Origin: Nocardia aurantia
GTDB taxonomy: Bacteria > Actinomycetota > Actinomycetes > Mycobacteriales > Mycobacteriaceae
NCBI RefSeq assembly: GCF_009604425.1
Contig: NZ_WEGI01000025.1
Location: forward strand, 1-38,238
DNA length: 38,238 nucleotides
Reading direction: 5' to 3'
Part shown: positions 7,392 through 15,147 of the stretch, piece after piece
Layout: every line of letters starts with the position of its first letter
How positions within the stretch are numbered: position 1 is the first letter of the stretch
The notes under the pieces: generated by a model
Databases searched by the model: none
What the model was told of the DNA's origin: nothing
Seen by the model: the letters and a program-made list of their open reading frames with translations, nothing else
Made by a program: the position numbers and the translations under genes

Positions 7392-8189
7392 ATGCTGGTG
7401 TGGACGGGGCGCGGCCGGGCGGTGGTCCTGGCGGTGTTCGCGCTCTTCGTGCTCGTGGTGTTCGCGGCGCCGGTCGCCACCGTGGTGGCCGCCGCCCTCG
7501 CGGGCCGATGGACCGGGCCGTTGCCTTCCCGGCTGGGACTGGCCAACTTTCGCCACGCGCTGTCGGGCGAGGAGGCCGCGAGCCTGTCGGTGAGCCTCCA
7601 GACCGCGTTGCTCGCCGGAGCGGTGGCGCTGGTCCTCGGCACCTGGGCCGCGATCGGCGCGCGCGAGACGCCGAAGTGGTTCCGGCGCTGCACCGACGCG
7701 GTGTTCCACCTGCCGGTGGCGGTGCCGTCGGTGGCGATCGGCCTCGGTGTGCTGATCGTGTTCAATCGGCAGCCGATCCTGTTGGGCGGCACCAAATGGA
7801 TCGTGATCGTGGCGCACACCGTCCTGGTGCTGGCCTATTCGTACAGCGGGGTGTCGGCCGCGCTGGACCGGCTGGATCCGGCGTACCGGCAGGCCGCCGA
7901 ATCGCTGGGCGCGGGCCCGGTCCGGGTGCTGACCCGGATCACGTTGCCGCTGTTGCTGCCCGCGCTGGGCGCGGCGGCGGGGCTGGCGATCGCGCTGTCG
8001 ATGGGCGAACTCGGCGCCACCGTGATGGTGTACCCGGCGACCTGGAAGACGTTGCCGGTCACCATTTTCAGCGCCACCGATCGCGGCGACGTGTTCGACG
8101 CCGCCGCCGACACCACGGTCCTGGTCGCGGTCACCCTGGTGGCGCTGCTGGTACTGGGCCGCATCCGCGGCCGCGCGGCCCTGCGCTGA
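7392..8189 (+). CDS. phnV: Aminophosphonate ABC transporter permease 2
   Basis: A 265-aa BPD-type permease with an N-terminal membrane anchor (VVLAVFALFVLVVFAAPVAT), about six membrane segments and the EAA loop RQAAESLGAGPVRVLTRITL. AGGAGGT, overlapping the end of the preceding gene, is an excellent ribosome-binding site for ATG 7392. The two permeases are surely co-translated. It is the last gene of the rightward phosphonate operon; a convergent gene begins its 3' end 51 nt later. Confidence 0.85.
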   Translation: MLVWTGRGRAVVLAVFALFVLVVFAAPVATVVAAALAGRWTGPLPSRLGLANFRHALSGEEAASLSVSLQTALLAGAVALVLGTWAAIGARETPKWFRRCTDAVFHLPVAVPSVAIGLGVLIVFNRQPILLGGTKWIVIVAHTVLVLAYSYSGVSAALDRLDPAYRQAAESLGAGPVRVLTRITLPLLLPALGAAAGLAIALSMGELGATVMVYPATWKTLPVTIFSATDRGDVFDAAADTTVLVAVTLVALLVLGRIRGRAALR

Positions 8190-8220
8190 GCGACCGGCCG
8201 CCACCCCACGAAAGCAATCA

Positions 8221-8253
8221 CCGCGCGGCAACCACCCGGTTCACTTCGCGCGG
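8221..8253. terminator. Candidate bidirectional hairpin between convergent operons
   Basis: Outer arms CCGCGCG (8221-8227) and CGCGCGG (8247-8253) enclose an inner AACC/GGTT stem with an ACCC loop. It overlaps the stop codon of the leftward oxygenase gene. There is no U-tract, as is usual in actinobacteria. Confidence 0.35.
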
Positions 8254-9173
8254 TTGAACTCTCGCCGCGGATCCACCCCGGCGCGCTGCCAGGCCTCGGC
8301 CGCCCACTTCACGTACAGCGTGCCGATCGGCAGCCGGTTGAAGACCGGATTCAGGAAGCGCATTCCGGCGGCGAAGCGCTGGAAACGCTTCTCCCGCTTG
8401 TCGTCCCAGTCCAGGTCGCACACGGCGCGCATCTGCGGCGGCAACGTGCCGACGACCACGTGCCGGAGGAAGGCGTTCAGCGGCGCGGACGCCACGGTCC
8501 AGACCGGCTGCGGGATCCGCCGCGGCCGGGGCAGGCCCTGGCGCAGGTAGCCGGTGCCGTAGCGGACCGAGCGGGTCGGCACGAACCGGTCCAGCATCGC
8601 GTCCCAGTAGGCGAGGAACTCCTCGTAGGTCTGCGGTTCGCCGCGGTTGCTGACGCCGTAGAGCCGGTACCAGGCCTTGCCCTCCTCGAAGATCTGCACC
8701 TTCTCGGCGTAGGACAGCCGGCGGATGAACGTGTCGGTGGTGTAGATGACCTGGTCCACGAAAGTGGCGTGGCCCCAGTAGAACAGCTCCGGATTCAGGG
8801 CGTGGTAGCGCGACCCGTCGCTGTCGATGGTGCCCTTGATGTCGCGATGGAAGTCGCGCACTCGATGGCCCCACTCGTAGGGCTTGTCGGAGTACACCGT
8901 CTGCATGATCGCCTTGGCGCTGCGCCGGGCGCGGCCGAGGGTGTCGGTGAACACCACGGAGTGGTCCTCGACCGCCTTGCCGAGCTGTTCGATGCAGTTC
9001 TCGGTGCCGGCGACCCGCTGGAATCCGAGCGTGCCGCGCACGTCGCCGTAGAACTTCCACACCAGCGTCCGCGGTCCCAGCGGCGAATCACCGGACGGCG
9101 ATTCGCCGTCGACCGGCATCGGCACGGCCTCCCGAATTCCGGCGTCGAACTGGGTCGCGTCGAATACCGCCAT
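8241..9173 (-). CDS. MpaB/rubber-oxygenase family protein (DUF2236)
   Basis: A 310-aa protein of the DUF2236 family, which includes heme-dependent oxygenases such as rubber oxygenase Lcp/RoxB-like proteins and fungal MpaB that cleaves an isoprenoid side chain. Features visible are an early GDVRGTLGFQR segment, the conserved VRDFHRDIKG block with a probable heme-ligand His, and a HALNPELFYWGHATFVDQ block typical of the family. No signal peptide or clear membrane anchor is seen. Start: ATG 9173 has GAGGGG 9 nt upstream; upstream in-frame codons to 9245 look non-coding. It is co-directional with the ferredoxin and TetR genes, so it probably acts with the divergent P450 on a hydrophobic substrate. 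Substrate is unknown. Confidence 0.78.
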   Translation of the reverse strand: MAVFDATQFDAGIREAVPMPVDGESPSGDSPLGPRTLVWKFYGDVRGTLGFQRVAGTENCIEQLGKAVEDHSVVFTDTLGRARRSAKAIMQTVYSDKPYEWGHRVRDFHRDIKGTIDSDGSRYHALNPELFYWGHATFVDQVIYTTDTFIRRLSYAEKVQIFEEGKAWYRLYGVSNRGEPQTYEEFLAYWDAMLDRFVPTRSVRYGTGYLRQGLPRPRRIPQPVWTVASAPLNAFLRHVVVGTLPPQMRAVCDLDWDDKREKRFQRFAAGMRFLNPVFNRLPIGTLYVKWAAEAWQRAGVDPRREFNRAK

Positions 9174-9197
9174 GCCCTGCACCCCTCGATGGAAGAA

Positions 9198-9224
9198 TGT
9201 AACCAACTTTCTATCAGTGTTACA
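9198..9224. promoter_or_regulatory. Inverted repeat upstream of the MpaB-family gene
   Basis: TGTAAC (9198-9203) and GTTACA (9219-9224) are exact inverted half-sites 15 bp apart in a locally AT-richer stretch, 25 bp before the gene start. It does not resemble the TetR sites at 10131-10178, so it may serve another regulator or be chance. Confidence 0.3.
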
Positions 9225-9257
9225 GCGCCTCGTTCCGGGGCGCAAGTCGAGCGCGCC

Positions 9258-9449
9258 TCAGACGTCCGTCCAGCGCAGTGCCTGTACGGGACAGCTGTCC
9301 ACCGCCAGACGCACGTCCTCCTCCGCGGTCGCGGGCACCTCGCGCGCCACCGTCGCCCGCCCGTCGTCGTCCAGGGTGACCAGGTCCGGGATCAGCGACA
9401 GGCACATCGCATGGCCCTCGCACACCTCGCGATCGGCGATCAGCCGCAT
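9258..9449 (-). CDS. 3Fe-4S ferredoxin, P450 redox partner
   Basis: A 63-aa single-cluster ferredoxin. Cys10 and Cys16 lie in CEGHAMC, where His replaces the second cysteine of CxxCxxC, and the last ligand is in SCPVQAL. This is the [3Fe-4S] type that donates electrons to actinobacterial P450s, such as the partner of CYP51 in mycobacteria. AAGGAGC lies 6 nt before ATG 9449. It lies 41 nt downstream of the TetR gene and opposite the divergent P450, which is the obvious electron acceptor. No ferredoxin reductase is in the window, so one encoded elsewhere must serve. Confidence 0.88.
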   Translation of the reverse strand: MRLIADREVCEGHAMCLSLIPDLVTLDDDGRATVAREVPATAEEDVRLAVDSCPVQALRWTDV

Positions 9450-9490
9450 ATTTGCTCCTTGTCCGTGAAGTGGACTGCCGCGACGTCCGG

Positions 9491-10120
9491 TCAGCGCCGC
9501 GCGAGCCCGGCCGCGGCGTCGACGCACAGCTGGGCGGCGGTGTCCAGCAGCACCTCCGGCGTTACCGCCAGACTGCCGCCGAGGTAGGCGGAGACGTTCT
9601 CGGCCAGGCCGCCGACCAGCATGCTCGTGGCGGCGATCAGGTACGGCCGCAGCGCGGGATCGGCCAGCCCGGCCAGTTCCACCATCTGATCGGCCAGCAC
9701 CTCGGCGAATCCGCGCAACACCGTGTCGCGCAACTGCTGCAGATCCTCACGCGAACCGGCCTCGCGGAAGGTGCGCGCCTTGCGCGGATCGGCGGCGAGC
9801 ACGTCGAACATCGCGGTCGCCGCCGCCTTGCAGCGACCCCGCAGCTCCGGCGGCTCGACGGTCAGCGCGGTCATGATCACGCCCGTGACCTCCACGAGCA
9901 GTTCGTCGACGACGGCGCGCCGCACCTCGTCGAGGTTGGCGAAGCTCTCGTAGAAGTACCGCTCGGTGAGCCCGGCCGCCCCGCAGACGGCCGTCATGGT
10001 CAGTGCCGACATGCCGTCGCGGCCGATGACGTCCAGTCCGGCGTCCAGAATCCGCGCACGCCGGTCGGCTCTGCGCTGGTCGGCGCTCAGGCCACCGTAG
10101 TTCCGTGTCGCTCGTGCCAT
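9491..10120 (-). CDS. TetR-family repressor of the P450/oxygenase cluster
   Basis: A 209-aa regulator with the N-terminal TetR helix-turn-helix: residues about 20-66, including SALTMTAVCGAAGLTERYFY. The C-terminal helical domain would bind a small hydrophobic ligand. It is divergent from the P450 gene, and the intergenic region has two copies of (T/C)GACAG-N6-CTGTCA, the likely operators. Gene order resembles M. tuberculosis Rv3058c (TetR) beside Rv3059 (CYP136) and Rv3057c (SDR). Start: ATG 10120 lies just after a GGGGG tract; an upstream open frame to 10240 runs through the operators and is not used here. Confidence 0.87.
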   Translation of the reverse strand: MARATRNYGGLSADQRRADRRARILDAGLDVIGRDGMSALTMTAVCGAAGLTERYFYESFANLDEVRRAVVDELLVEVTGVIMTALTVEPPELRGRCKAAATAMFDVLAADPRKARTFREAGSREDLQQLRDTVLRGFAEVLADQMVELAGLADPALRPYLIAATSMLVGGLAENVSAYLGGSLAVTPEVLLDTAAQLCVDAAAGLARR

Positions 10121-10129
10121 GCCCCCATC

Positions 10130-10158
10130 TTGACAGACAATCCTGTCAGATCTACTTT
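10130..10158 (+). promoter_or_regulatory. Sigma70-type promoter for the P450 operon
   Basis: TTGACA (10130-10135) is a perfect -35. A 17-bp spacer leads to TACTTT (10153-10158), a TANNNT -10. Transcription would start near 10165, inside the second TetR operator, leaving about a 105-nt leader before the P450 GTG. Confidence 0.65.
10131..10148. promoter_or_regulatory. TetR operator 1 (TGACAG-N6-CTGTCA)
   Basis: Perfect inverted half-sites TGACAG and CTGTCA with a 6-bp centre. It overlaps the -35 box and spacer of the P450 promoter and lies 10 bp from the TetR start codon, so binding would repress both directions. Confidence 0.7.
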
Positions 10159-10160
10159 TT

Positions 10161-10178
10161 CGACAGAGCTCACTGTCA
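10161..10178. promoter_or_regulatory. TetR operator 2 (CGACAG-N6-CTGTCA)
   Basis: Same 6-6-6 architecture as operator 1, with one changed base in the left half-site. Centre-to-centre distance is 30 bp, about three helical turns, so two dimers would bind the same face. It covers the predicted start of transcription. Confidence 0.7.
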
Positions 10179-10271
10179 GATGGGACGGTGACGAACGCGC
10201 ATCGGCGTCGGCTGCGCCCCTGGGGTATTCGGGCGGCCACGCCGGCCGACCACGAATCAGGAGGCCCGGCC

Positions 10272-11717
10272 GTGAACGCCTCGACCTGGAAGAACGCCGC
10301 CCGGCTCGCCCGCCACGGCGCCGCCGCGCTGACCAGCCGCTATCCCTCGGCGCCGCGCTCGCTGGCCGATCCGCCGGCCGGTAGCGGACTGCTCCCGGTA
10401 CCGGGCGACGGCGGGGTCCCCTATGTGGGGGCCAGTCTGCAACTGCTCGACGATCCGCTGGGGTTCTTCCGCGGCCGCGAACGCCGCTACGGCCCGTTGT
10501 TCTGGTGCCGGGCCCTGGGCCGCGAGGTCGCGGTGGTCGGCGATCCGGCCGGCATGGAACAGGTACTGCTCGACCGCGAGAAGGTGTTCTCCGCCAAGGG
10601 CGGCTGGGACTTCCTGATCGGCGCCTTCTTCGACGGCGGAATCCTGTTGCGCGACTTCGAGGAACACCTGCACCATCGCCGGATCATGCAGCAGGCCTTC
10701 ACCCGGCCCCGGCTGATCGGCTATCTCGACCTCATCAATCCCGCGGTGACGCAACGACTCTCGACGTGGCAGCCGGGCGAGGACTTCACCCTCTTCGACG
10801 CCACCAAGAAGATGCTGCTGGAGACCGCCACCGAGGTGTTCGTCGGCGCCGACCTCGCTCCGGGACAGGCCGACCGGCTCGAGCGCGCCTTCATCGACGC
10901 GGTCCGCGGCGGCCAGGCCCTGGTCCGGGCGCCGCTGCCCGGCGGGGTGTGGGCCCGCGGCCTGCGCGGCCGCCGGGTCCTGCGGGAGTTCTTCCGGGAA
11001 CAGTTGCCCCGCAAGCGCTCCGGTGACGGCGCGGACCTGTTCAGCGTGCTGTGCCACAGCGCCAGCGCCGAGGGACACACCTTCACCGACGCCGACATCG
11101 TCGACCACATGATCTTCGTGCTGATGGCCGCGCACGACACCAGCACCATCGCGCTGTCCATGCTGGCCTATCACCTGGCCCGGGATCCGCAGTGGCAGGA
11201 CCGGTTGCGCGCCGAATCGCAGGCGCTGGGCGTCGAGCATCTCAGCTACCCGGATCTGGACCGGCTGCCGAGTCTGGATCTGGCGTTCAAGGAAACCCTG
11301 CGGATGTACTCCCCGGTCAGCCAGCAGATGCGGGAGGCGTTGCGCGACACCGAGATCAACGGGCACTACATACCCGCGGGCACGCTGGTGGCGGCCTCCT
11401 CGTATCCGATGATGCGCCGTTCCGGGCCCTGGCCGGACCCCGACCGCTGGGATCCGACCCGGTTCGAGGCCGACGCCGCGTCGCGGCATCGCTTCGCCTG
11501 GGCGCCCTTCGGCGGCGGCGCGCACAAGTGCATCGGCCTCTACTTCGGCGGTATGACGGTGAAATCCGTACTGCACCAGATGCTGCTGCGCTACCGGTGG
11601 ACCGTGCCCGACGGGTACGAGGTGCCGCTGGAGATCGCCACCGGACCGGCCCCCGCCGACGGCCTGCCGGTGCGCCTGGAACGCCTGCCCGCCCCGGCCG
11701 ACCTGCCGGTCGGCTGA
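10272..11717 (+). CDS. Cytochrome P450, CYP136-like
   Basis: A 481-aa P450 monooxygenase with all core motifs: I-helix AAHDT (286-290), ExxR as ETLR (341-344), and the heme loop FGGGAHKC with Cys420 as thiolate ligand. The heme-loop and C-terminal style are closer to CYP51/CYP136/CYP26-type sequences than to short CYP105-type actinobacterial P450s. The TetR-P450-SDR neighbourhood suggests CYP136 affinity, which is inference. Start: GTG 10272 has AGGAGG at a 7-nt spacing; an upstream GTG (10188) would add 28 unlikely residues. Electrons probably come from the 3Fe-4S ferredoxin encoded divergently. A hydrophobic N-terminal anchor is not obvious. Substrate is likely a hydrophobic terpenoid, sterol or fatty chain. 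Confidence 0.87.
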   Translation: MNASTWKNAARLARHGAAALTSRYPSAPRSLADPPAGSGLLPVPGDGGVPYVGASLQLLDDPLGFFRGRERRYGPLFWCRALGREVAVVGDPAGMEQVLLDREKVFSAKGGWDFLIGAFFDGGILLRDFEEHLHHRRIMQQAFTRPRLIGYLDLINPAVTQRLSTWQPGEDFTLFDATKKMLLETATEVFVGADLAPGQADRLERAFIDAVRGGQALVRAPLPGGVWARGLRGRRVLREFFREQLPRKRSGDGADLFSVLCHSASAEGHTFTDADIVDHMIFVLMAAHDTSTIALSMLAYHLARDPQWQDRLRAESQALGVEHLSYPDLDRLPSLDLAFKETLRMYSPVSQQMREALRDTEINGHYIPAGTLVAASSYPMMRRSGPWPDPDRWDPTRFEADAASRHRFAWAPFGGGAHKCIGLYFGGMTVKSVLHQMLLRYRWTVPDGYEVPLEIATGPAPADGLPVRLERLPAPADLPVG

Positions 11718-11746
11718 CCCGGCCCGGCCGGAAAACAGTGGGAGAC

Positions 11747-13336
11747 ATGATGACCAGTACCTCCGCCCCGGTCGAGTCGGCGAACGCCGCCACGCCGCCG
11801 GGCTCGATCACCCCCGATCTGTTGCGCCGGCTGCGGGAACACCTCCCGCAGTCGGACGAACTCCGCAGCGCCACCGCGCCGTTCACCGGCGAGACCCTGC
11901 CCCCGCTGCCCCGCACCACCACGACCGGTCTGGCGGACACCGTCGCCGCGGCCCGTGCCGCGCAACCGGAGTGGGCGGCGCGCCCGGTGCGCGAGCGGGA
12001 GCGCATCGTGCTCCGCTTCGCCGCGCGATTGCTCGAACAGCAGGACCTGCTCTGCGATCTCATGCAATGGGAGACCGGCAAGGCACGCGTGCACGCCGCC
12101 GTCGAGGCGCAGGGCGTCGTGTCGGTGGCCCGCTACTACGGCTACCGCGCCCACCACCATCTCGCCGAGAAGGCCGCGCGCAGTGTGCTGCCCGGCGTGG
12201 TCACCACCCGGGTCGGCTACCGCCCCAAGGGCGTGGTCGGCGTCATCGCGCCCTGGAACTATCCGCTGTTCCTGGCCGTCGGCGATGTGATCCCGGCGCT
12301 GCTGGCCGGCAACGCGGTGATCAGCAAGGCCGACTCGCAGGCCCCCTGGACCCTGCTCGCCGCCCGCGAGCTGGCCGCCGGAGCCGGTGTGCCGCCGGAT
12401 ATCTGGCGGATCGTCGCCGGGCCCGGCAGTGCGATCGGCCCGGCGCTGATCGAGGCGGTCGACTACCTGTGCTTCACCGGCTCGACCGCCACCGGCCGCG
12501 ACATCGCCCGCCGCTGTGCCGACCGGCTGATCGGCGCCTCGCTGGAACTCGGCGGCAAGAACGCGATGATCGTCTGCGCCGACGCCGATCTCGCGGCCGC
12601 CGCCCGCGGCGCGGTGCAGGCGTGCTTCGCCAGCGCGGGCCAGATGTGCATCGGCATCGAGCGAATCTACGTGCACGAGAGTGTCTTCGACCGATTCGTC
12701 ACCGAACTCGCCGAGCGCACCCGCCGGATGCGGCTCGGCAGCGGATACGGCTGGGACATCGACATGGGTTCCCTGACCACCGCGGCGCAACTCGATACCA
12801 CCGTCGCGCACATCCACGACGCCGTCGACCACGGGGCCACCATCGCCGCGGGCGGCAAACCGCGCCCCGATCTCGGCCCGTACTTCCACGAGCCCACGGT
12901 CCTCACCGACGTCACCGGCGAGATGAAGGTCTGCGCCGAGGAGACCTTCGGCCCGGTCGTATCGGTGTACCCGGTCGCCTCCGAGGAGGCCGCGATCACC
13001 GCCGCCAACACCGGCGAATACGGCCTGAGCGCCAGCGTCTGGACCCGAGATGTGAAGCGCGGCACCGATATCGCCTGCCGCATCGTCGCCGGTGCGGTGA
13101 ACGTGAACGACGGATACCTGTCGGCGATCGCCTCGGTCGACGCTCCCATGGGCGGCATGCGCACCAGCGGCCTCGGCCGCCGCCACGGTCGCGAGGGCAT
13201 CATCCGCTACACCGAACCGCAAACCGTCGCCGCCCAGCGCTTCCCCACCCCGACCCCGGACACCCTGCGCGACACCTTCTTCGGCGGCTACGCCCGAGTC
13301 CAGCGCCTGGTGTCCACCCTCCGGCCGAAACCGTGA
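11747..13336 (+). CDS. NAD(P)-dependent aldehyde dehydrogenase (succinic-semialdehyde DH-like)
   Basis: A 529-aa ALDH-superfamily enzyme. General base Glu267 is in LELGGK and catalytic Cys301 is in SAGQMC. PWNYPLF and FTGSTATG are the cofactor-binding segments. The Lys194 region (ISKADSQAP) is of the type found in GabD2-like succinic-semialdehyde dehydrogenases, although the family is broad. It begins 29 nt after the P450 with GGGAG before ATG 11747 (a second ATG follows directly). In this operon it would oxidise an aldehyde formed by the P450 or the MpaB-family oxygenase to a carboxylate, ready for CoA activation by the next enzyme. A dedicated succinate-semialdehyde role is not supported by neighbours. 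Confidence 0.85.
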   Translation: MMTSTSAPVESANAATPPGSITPDLLRRLREHLPQSDELRSATAPFTGETLPPLPRTTTTGLADTVAAARAAQPEWAARPVRERERIVLRFAARLLEQQDLLCDLMQWETGKARVHAAVEAQGVVSVARYYGYRAHHHLAEKAARSVLPGVVTTRVGYRPKGVVGVIAPWNYPLFLAVGDVIPALLAGNAVISKADSQAPWTLLAARELAAGAGVPPDIWRIVAGPGSAIGPALIEAVDYLCFTGSTATGRDIARRCADRLIGASLELGGKNAMIVCADADLAAAARGAVQACFASAGQMCIGIERIYVHESVFDRFVTELAERTRRMRLGSGYGWDIDMGSLTTAAQLDTTVAHIHDAVDHGATIAAGGKPRPDLGPYFHEPTVLTDVTGEMKVCAEETFGPVVSVYPVASEEAAITAANTGEYGLSASVWTRDVKRGTDIACRIVAGAVNVNDGYLSAIASVDAPMGGMRTSGLGRRHGREGIIRYTEPQTVAAQRFPTPTPDTLRDTFFGGYARVQRLVSTLRPKP

Positions 13337-13364
13337 ACACCCCGAGCCCGGCCATCGGCCGCTC

Positions 13365-13381
13365 GCGGGCCGAGTGCCCGC
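13365..13381 (+). terminator. Short hairpin after the aldehyde dehydrogenase gene
   Basis: GCGGGC and GCCCGC pair around the 5-nt loop CGAGT, 28 nt after the stop codon. There is no U-tract. It could only partly terminate transcription into the next unit. Confidence 0.3.
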
Positions 13382-13400
13382 CCGGCGAGCGGAGCTACTC

Positions 13401-13424
13401 CGGTCGCGACCGTCCGGCGCCGGA
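13401..13424. promoter_or_regulatory. Two back-to-back perfect 12-bp palindromes
   Basis: CGGTCGCGACCG (13401-13412) is followed immediately by TCCGGCGCCGGA (13413-13424). Both are perfectly symmetric without spacer. They lie about 90-110 bp before the acyl-CoA ligase gene, in the only sizeable gap of this rightward gene set, so an operator role is plausible. Confidence 0.4.
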
Positions 13425-13509
13425 ACCCGCGTTCCCGTCGCACGGGAAACATGAAGCAGCGCTGCTGGTCTCGGTCCCGCACTCATCGCGTTGCCGGGAA
13501 GGACAATAG

Positions 13510-15147
13510 ATGACCACCGTTTCCACCGCACTCGCGCGGCGGCGCACCGATGCGGCCGCGTTCGGTGTGCTGCTGCGCGCGGGCATGCTGTCGCTGCCAC
13601 CGAAAGCGGCACTGATCAGCGCGAAATCGGTGCGCCGGCTCGGACCGCTGGGCGGGCTGCCCGCCGGATGCGCCGCGGCCTTCGGCGACCGGATCGCGTT
13701 CCGGGACGATCGCGGGACGCTCACCTATCGCGAATTCGGTAGCCGCACCGAGCGTTTCGCACGACTGTTCACCACCGTGCCGGCCGGTGACGGCAGGCAG
13801 CCCGGGATCGGCATCCTGTGCCGCAATCACGCCGATGCGGTGGTCGCGTTGTGCGCGGCGGGTGCGGTAGGCGCGCGAGTGGTGCTGCTGAACTCCGATT
13901 TCGGCCGCCGCCAGATCGACGAGGTGGCGGCGCGGGAGCGGCTCGACGCCATCGTGTACGACGACGACTTCGAGTCCGCTCTCGCGGGGTTCGACGGAAT
14001 CACCTGGTGTGCCTGGCATTCCGGGCCCGAACCGGACAACGCGCTGGCGCGGGCGGCGGCCGCCTTCCCGGCCGGGCCGCTGCCGAGCCCGCGACGGCCC
14101 GGCATCGTGGTGATCCTCACCAGTGGTTCCAGCGGCACCCCGAAGGGCGCCCCGCGCGAATCTCCCAACCCGCTGTTGCTCCCCGCGGGGCTGCTGTCAC
14201 GCATCCCGTTGCGCCGCAACGATCGGATCCTGTTGTCTGCGCCGGTCTTCCACGGCTGGGGGCTGATCGTCACCACGATCGCGTTGCTGCTCGGCGCGGA
14301 GGTGGTGTTGCAGCGGCGGTTCGACGCCGGGCGCGCCCTCGACGAACTGTCGGCGCGGCGGTGCACCGCCTTCGTCGCGGTGCCGACGATGCTGCGCCGG
14401 GTGCTCGCGCTCGGGGATCGGCTCGCCGCAGCGGATCTCGGCGCGTTGCGGATCGTGGGCAGTGGCGGGGCGCGGCTGGATCCGGAGGTGGTCCGGCAGA
14501 TCTTCGAGGCGTTCGGGCCGGTGCTGCACAACCTGTACGGCTCCACCGAGGCCTCCTACATCAGCATCGCCACCCCCGCGGATCTGCTGCGCGCGCCCGA
14601 TTGCGCGGGACGGCCCGCGCTCGGCATCGCGGTCCGCATCGTGACCGACGACGGCCGGCCGGTGCCGCCGAACACCAACGGCCGCATCCTGGTTCGCACC
14701 TCCGGTCAGGTCACCGAGTACACCGACGGCAGCAGCCGGGCGATGGTCGACGGCTTCCTGGACACCGGGGACCGCGGTCATCTGGACGAGCGCGGCCGTC
14801 TCTACGTGACGGGCCGCTCGGACGGCATGATCGTCTCCGGTGGCGAGAACGTCTTCCCGGAGGAGGTCGAGCTCGTCCTGCAACGACACCCCGGCGTCGC
14901 CGACGCGGTCGTGGTGCCGGTCGCCGACGCCGACTTCGGGCAGCGGTTGCGCGCCTATCTGGTCGCGGCCGGCAACGACACGGGCACAGACGATCTCGAC
15001 ATCGCCGAGGTCCGTGCCCGACTGAGCGCGGAACTGCCGCGCTCCCGGATGCCGCGCGACATCATCGTGGTGACCGAACTACCCCGCGGCGCCTCCGGAA
15101 AAGTGTTGCGCCGCACGCTGGAAGAACTCGAGAGGAGCCATCCGTGA
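13510..15147 (+). CDS. Acyl-CoA ligase / FadD-type AMP-binding enzyme
   Basis: A 545-aa adenylate-forming enzyme that would join a carboxylate to CoA via an acyl-AMP. The ATP P-loop TSGSSGTPKG is at about 204-213, with FHGW and YGSTEAS as core motifs. DTGDRG and GRSDGMIVSGGENVFP carry the hinge and CoA-binding loop, and Lys531 in ASGK is the adenylation lysine. The first 50 residues look like the extra N-terminal helix seen in mycobacterial FadD2/FadD12-like proteins. GGAAGGA lies about 6 nt before ATG 13510. It overlaps the SDR by 4 nt. It most likely activates the acid made by the upstream dehydrogenase, feeding beta-oxidation or a biosynthetic step. Confidence 0.88.
   Translation: MTTVSTALARRRTDAAAFGVLLRAGMLSLPPKAALISAKSVRRLGPLGGLPAGCAAAFGDRIAFRDDRGTLTYREFGSRTERFARLFTTVPAGDGRQPGIGILCRNHADAVVALCAAGAVGARVVLLNSDFGRRQIDEVAARERLDAIVYDDDFESALAGFDGITWCAWHSGPEPDNALARAAAAFPAGPLPSPRRPGIVVILTSGSSGTPKGAPRESPNPLLLPAGLLSRIPLRRNDRILLSAPVFHGWGLIVTTIALLLGAEVVLQRRFDAGRALDELSARRCTAFVAVPTMLRRVLALGDRLAAADLGALRIVGSGGARLDPEVVRQIFEAFGPVLHNLYGSTEASYISIATPADLLRAPDCAGRPALGIAVRIVTDDGRPVPPNTNGRILVRTSGQVTEYTDGSSRAMVDGFLDTGDRGHLDERGRLYVTGRSDGMIVSGGENVFPEEVELVLQRHPGVADAVVVPVADADFGQRLRAYLVAAGNDTGTDDLDIAEVRARLSAELPRSRMPRDIIVVTELPRGASGKVLRRTLEELERSHP

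Noticed and set aside
10188..10271. Upstream GTG start for the P450 adding 28 residues
   Set aside because: GTG 10272 has an AGGAGG site at ideal spacing; the extra residues are not family-like.
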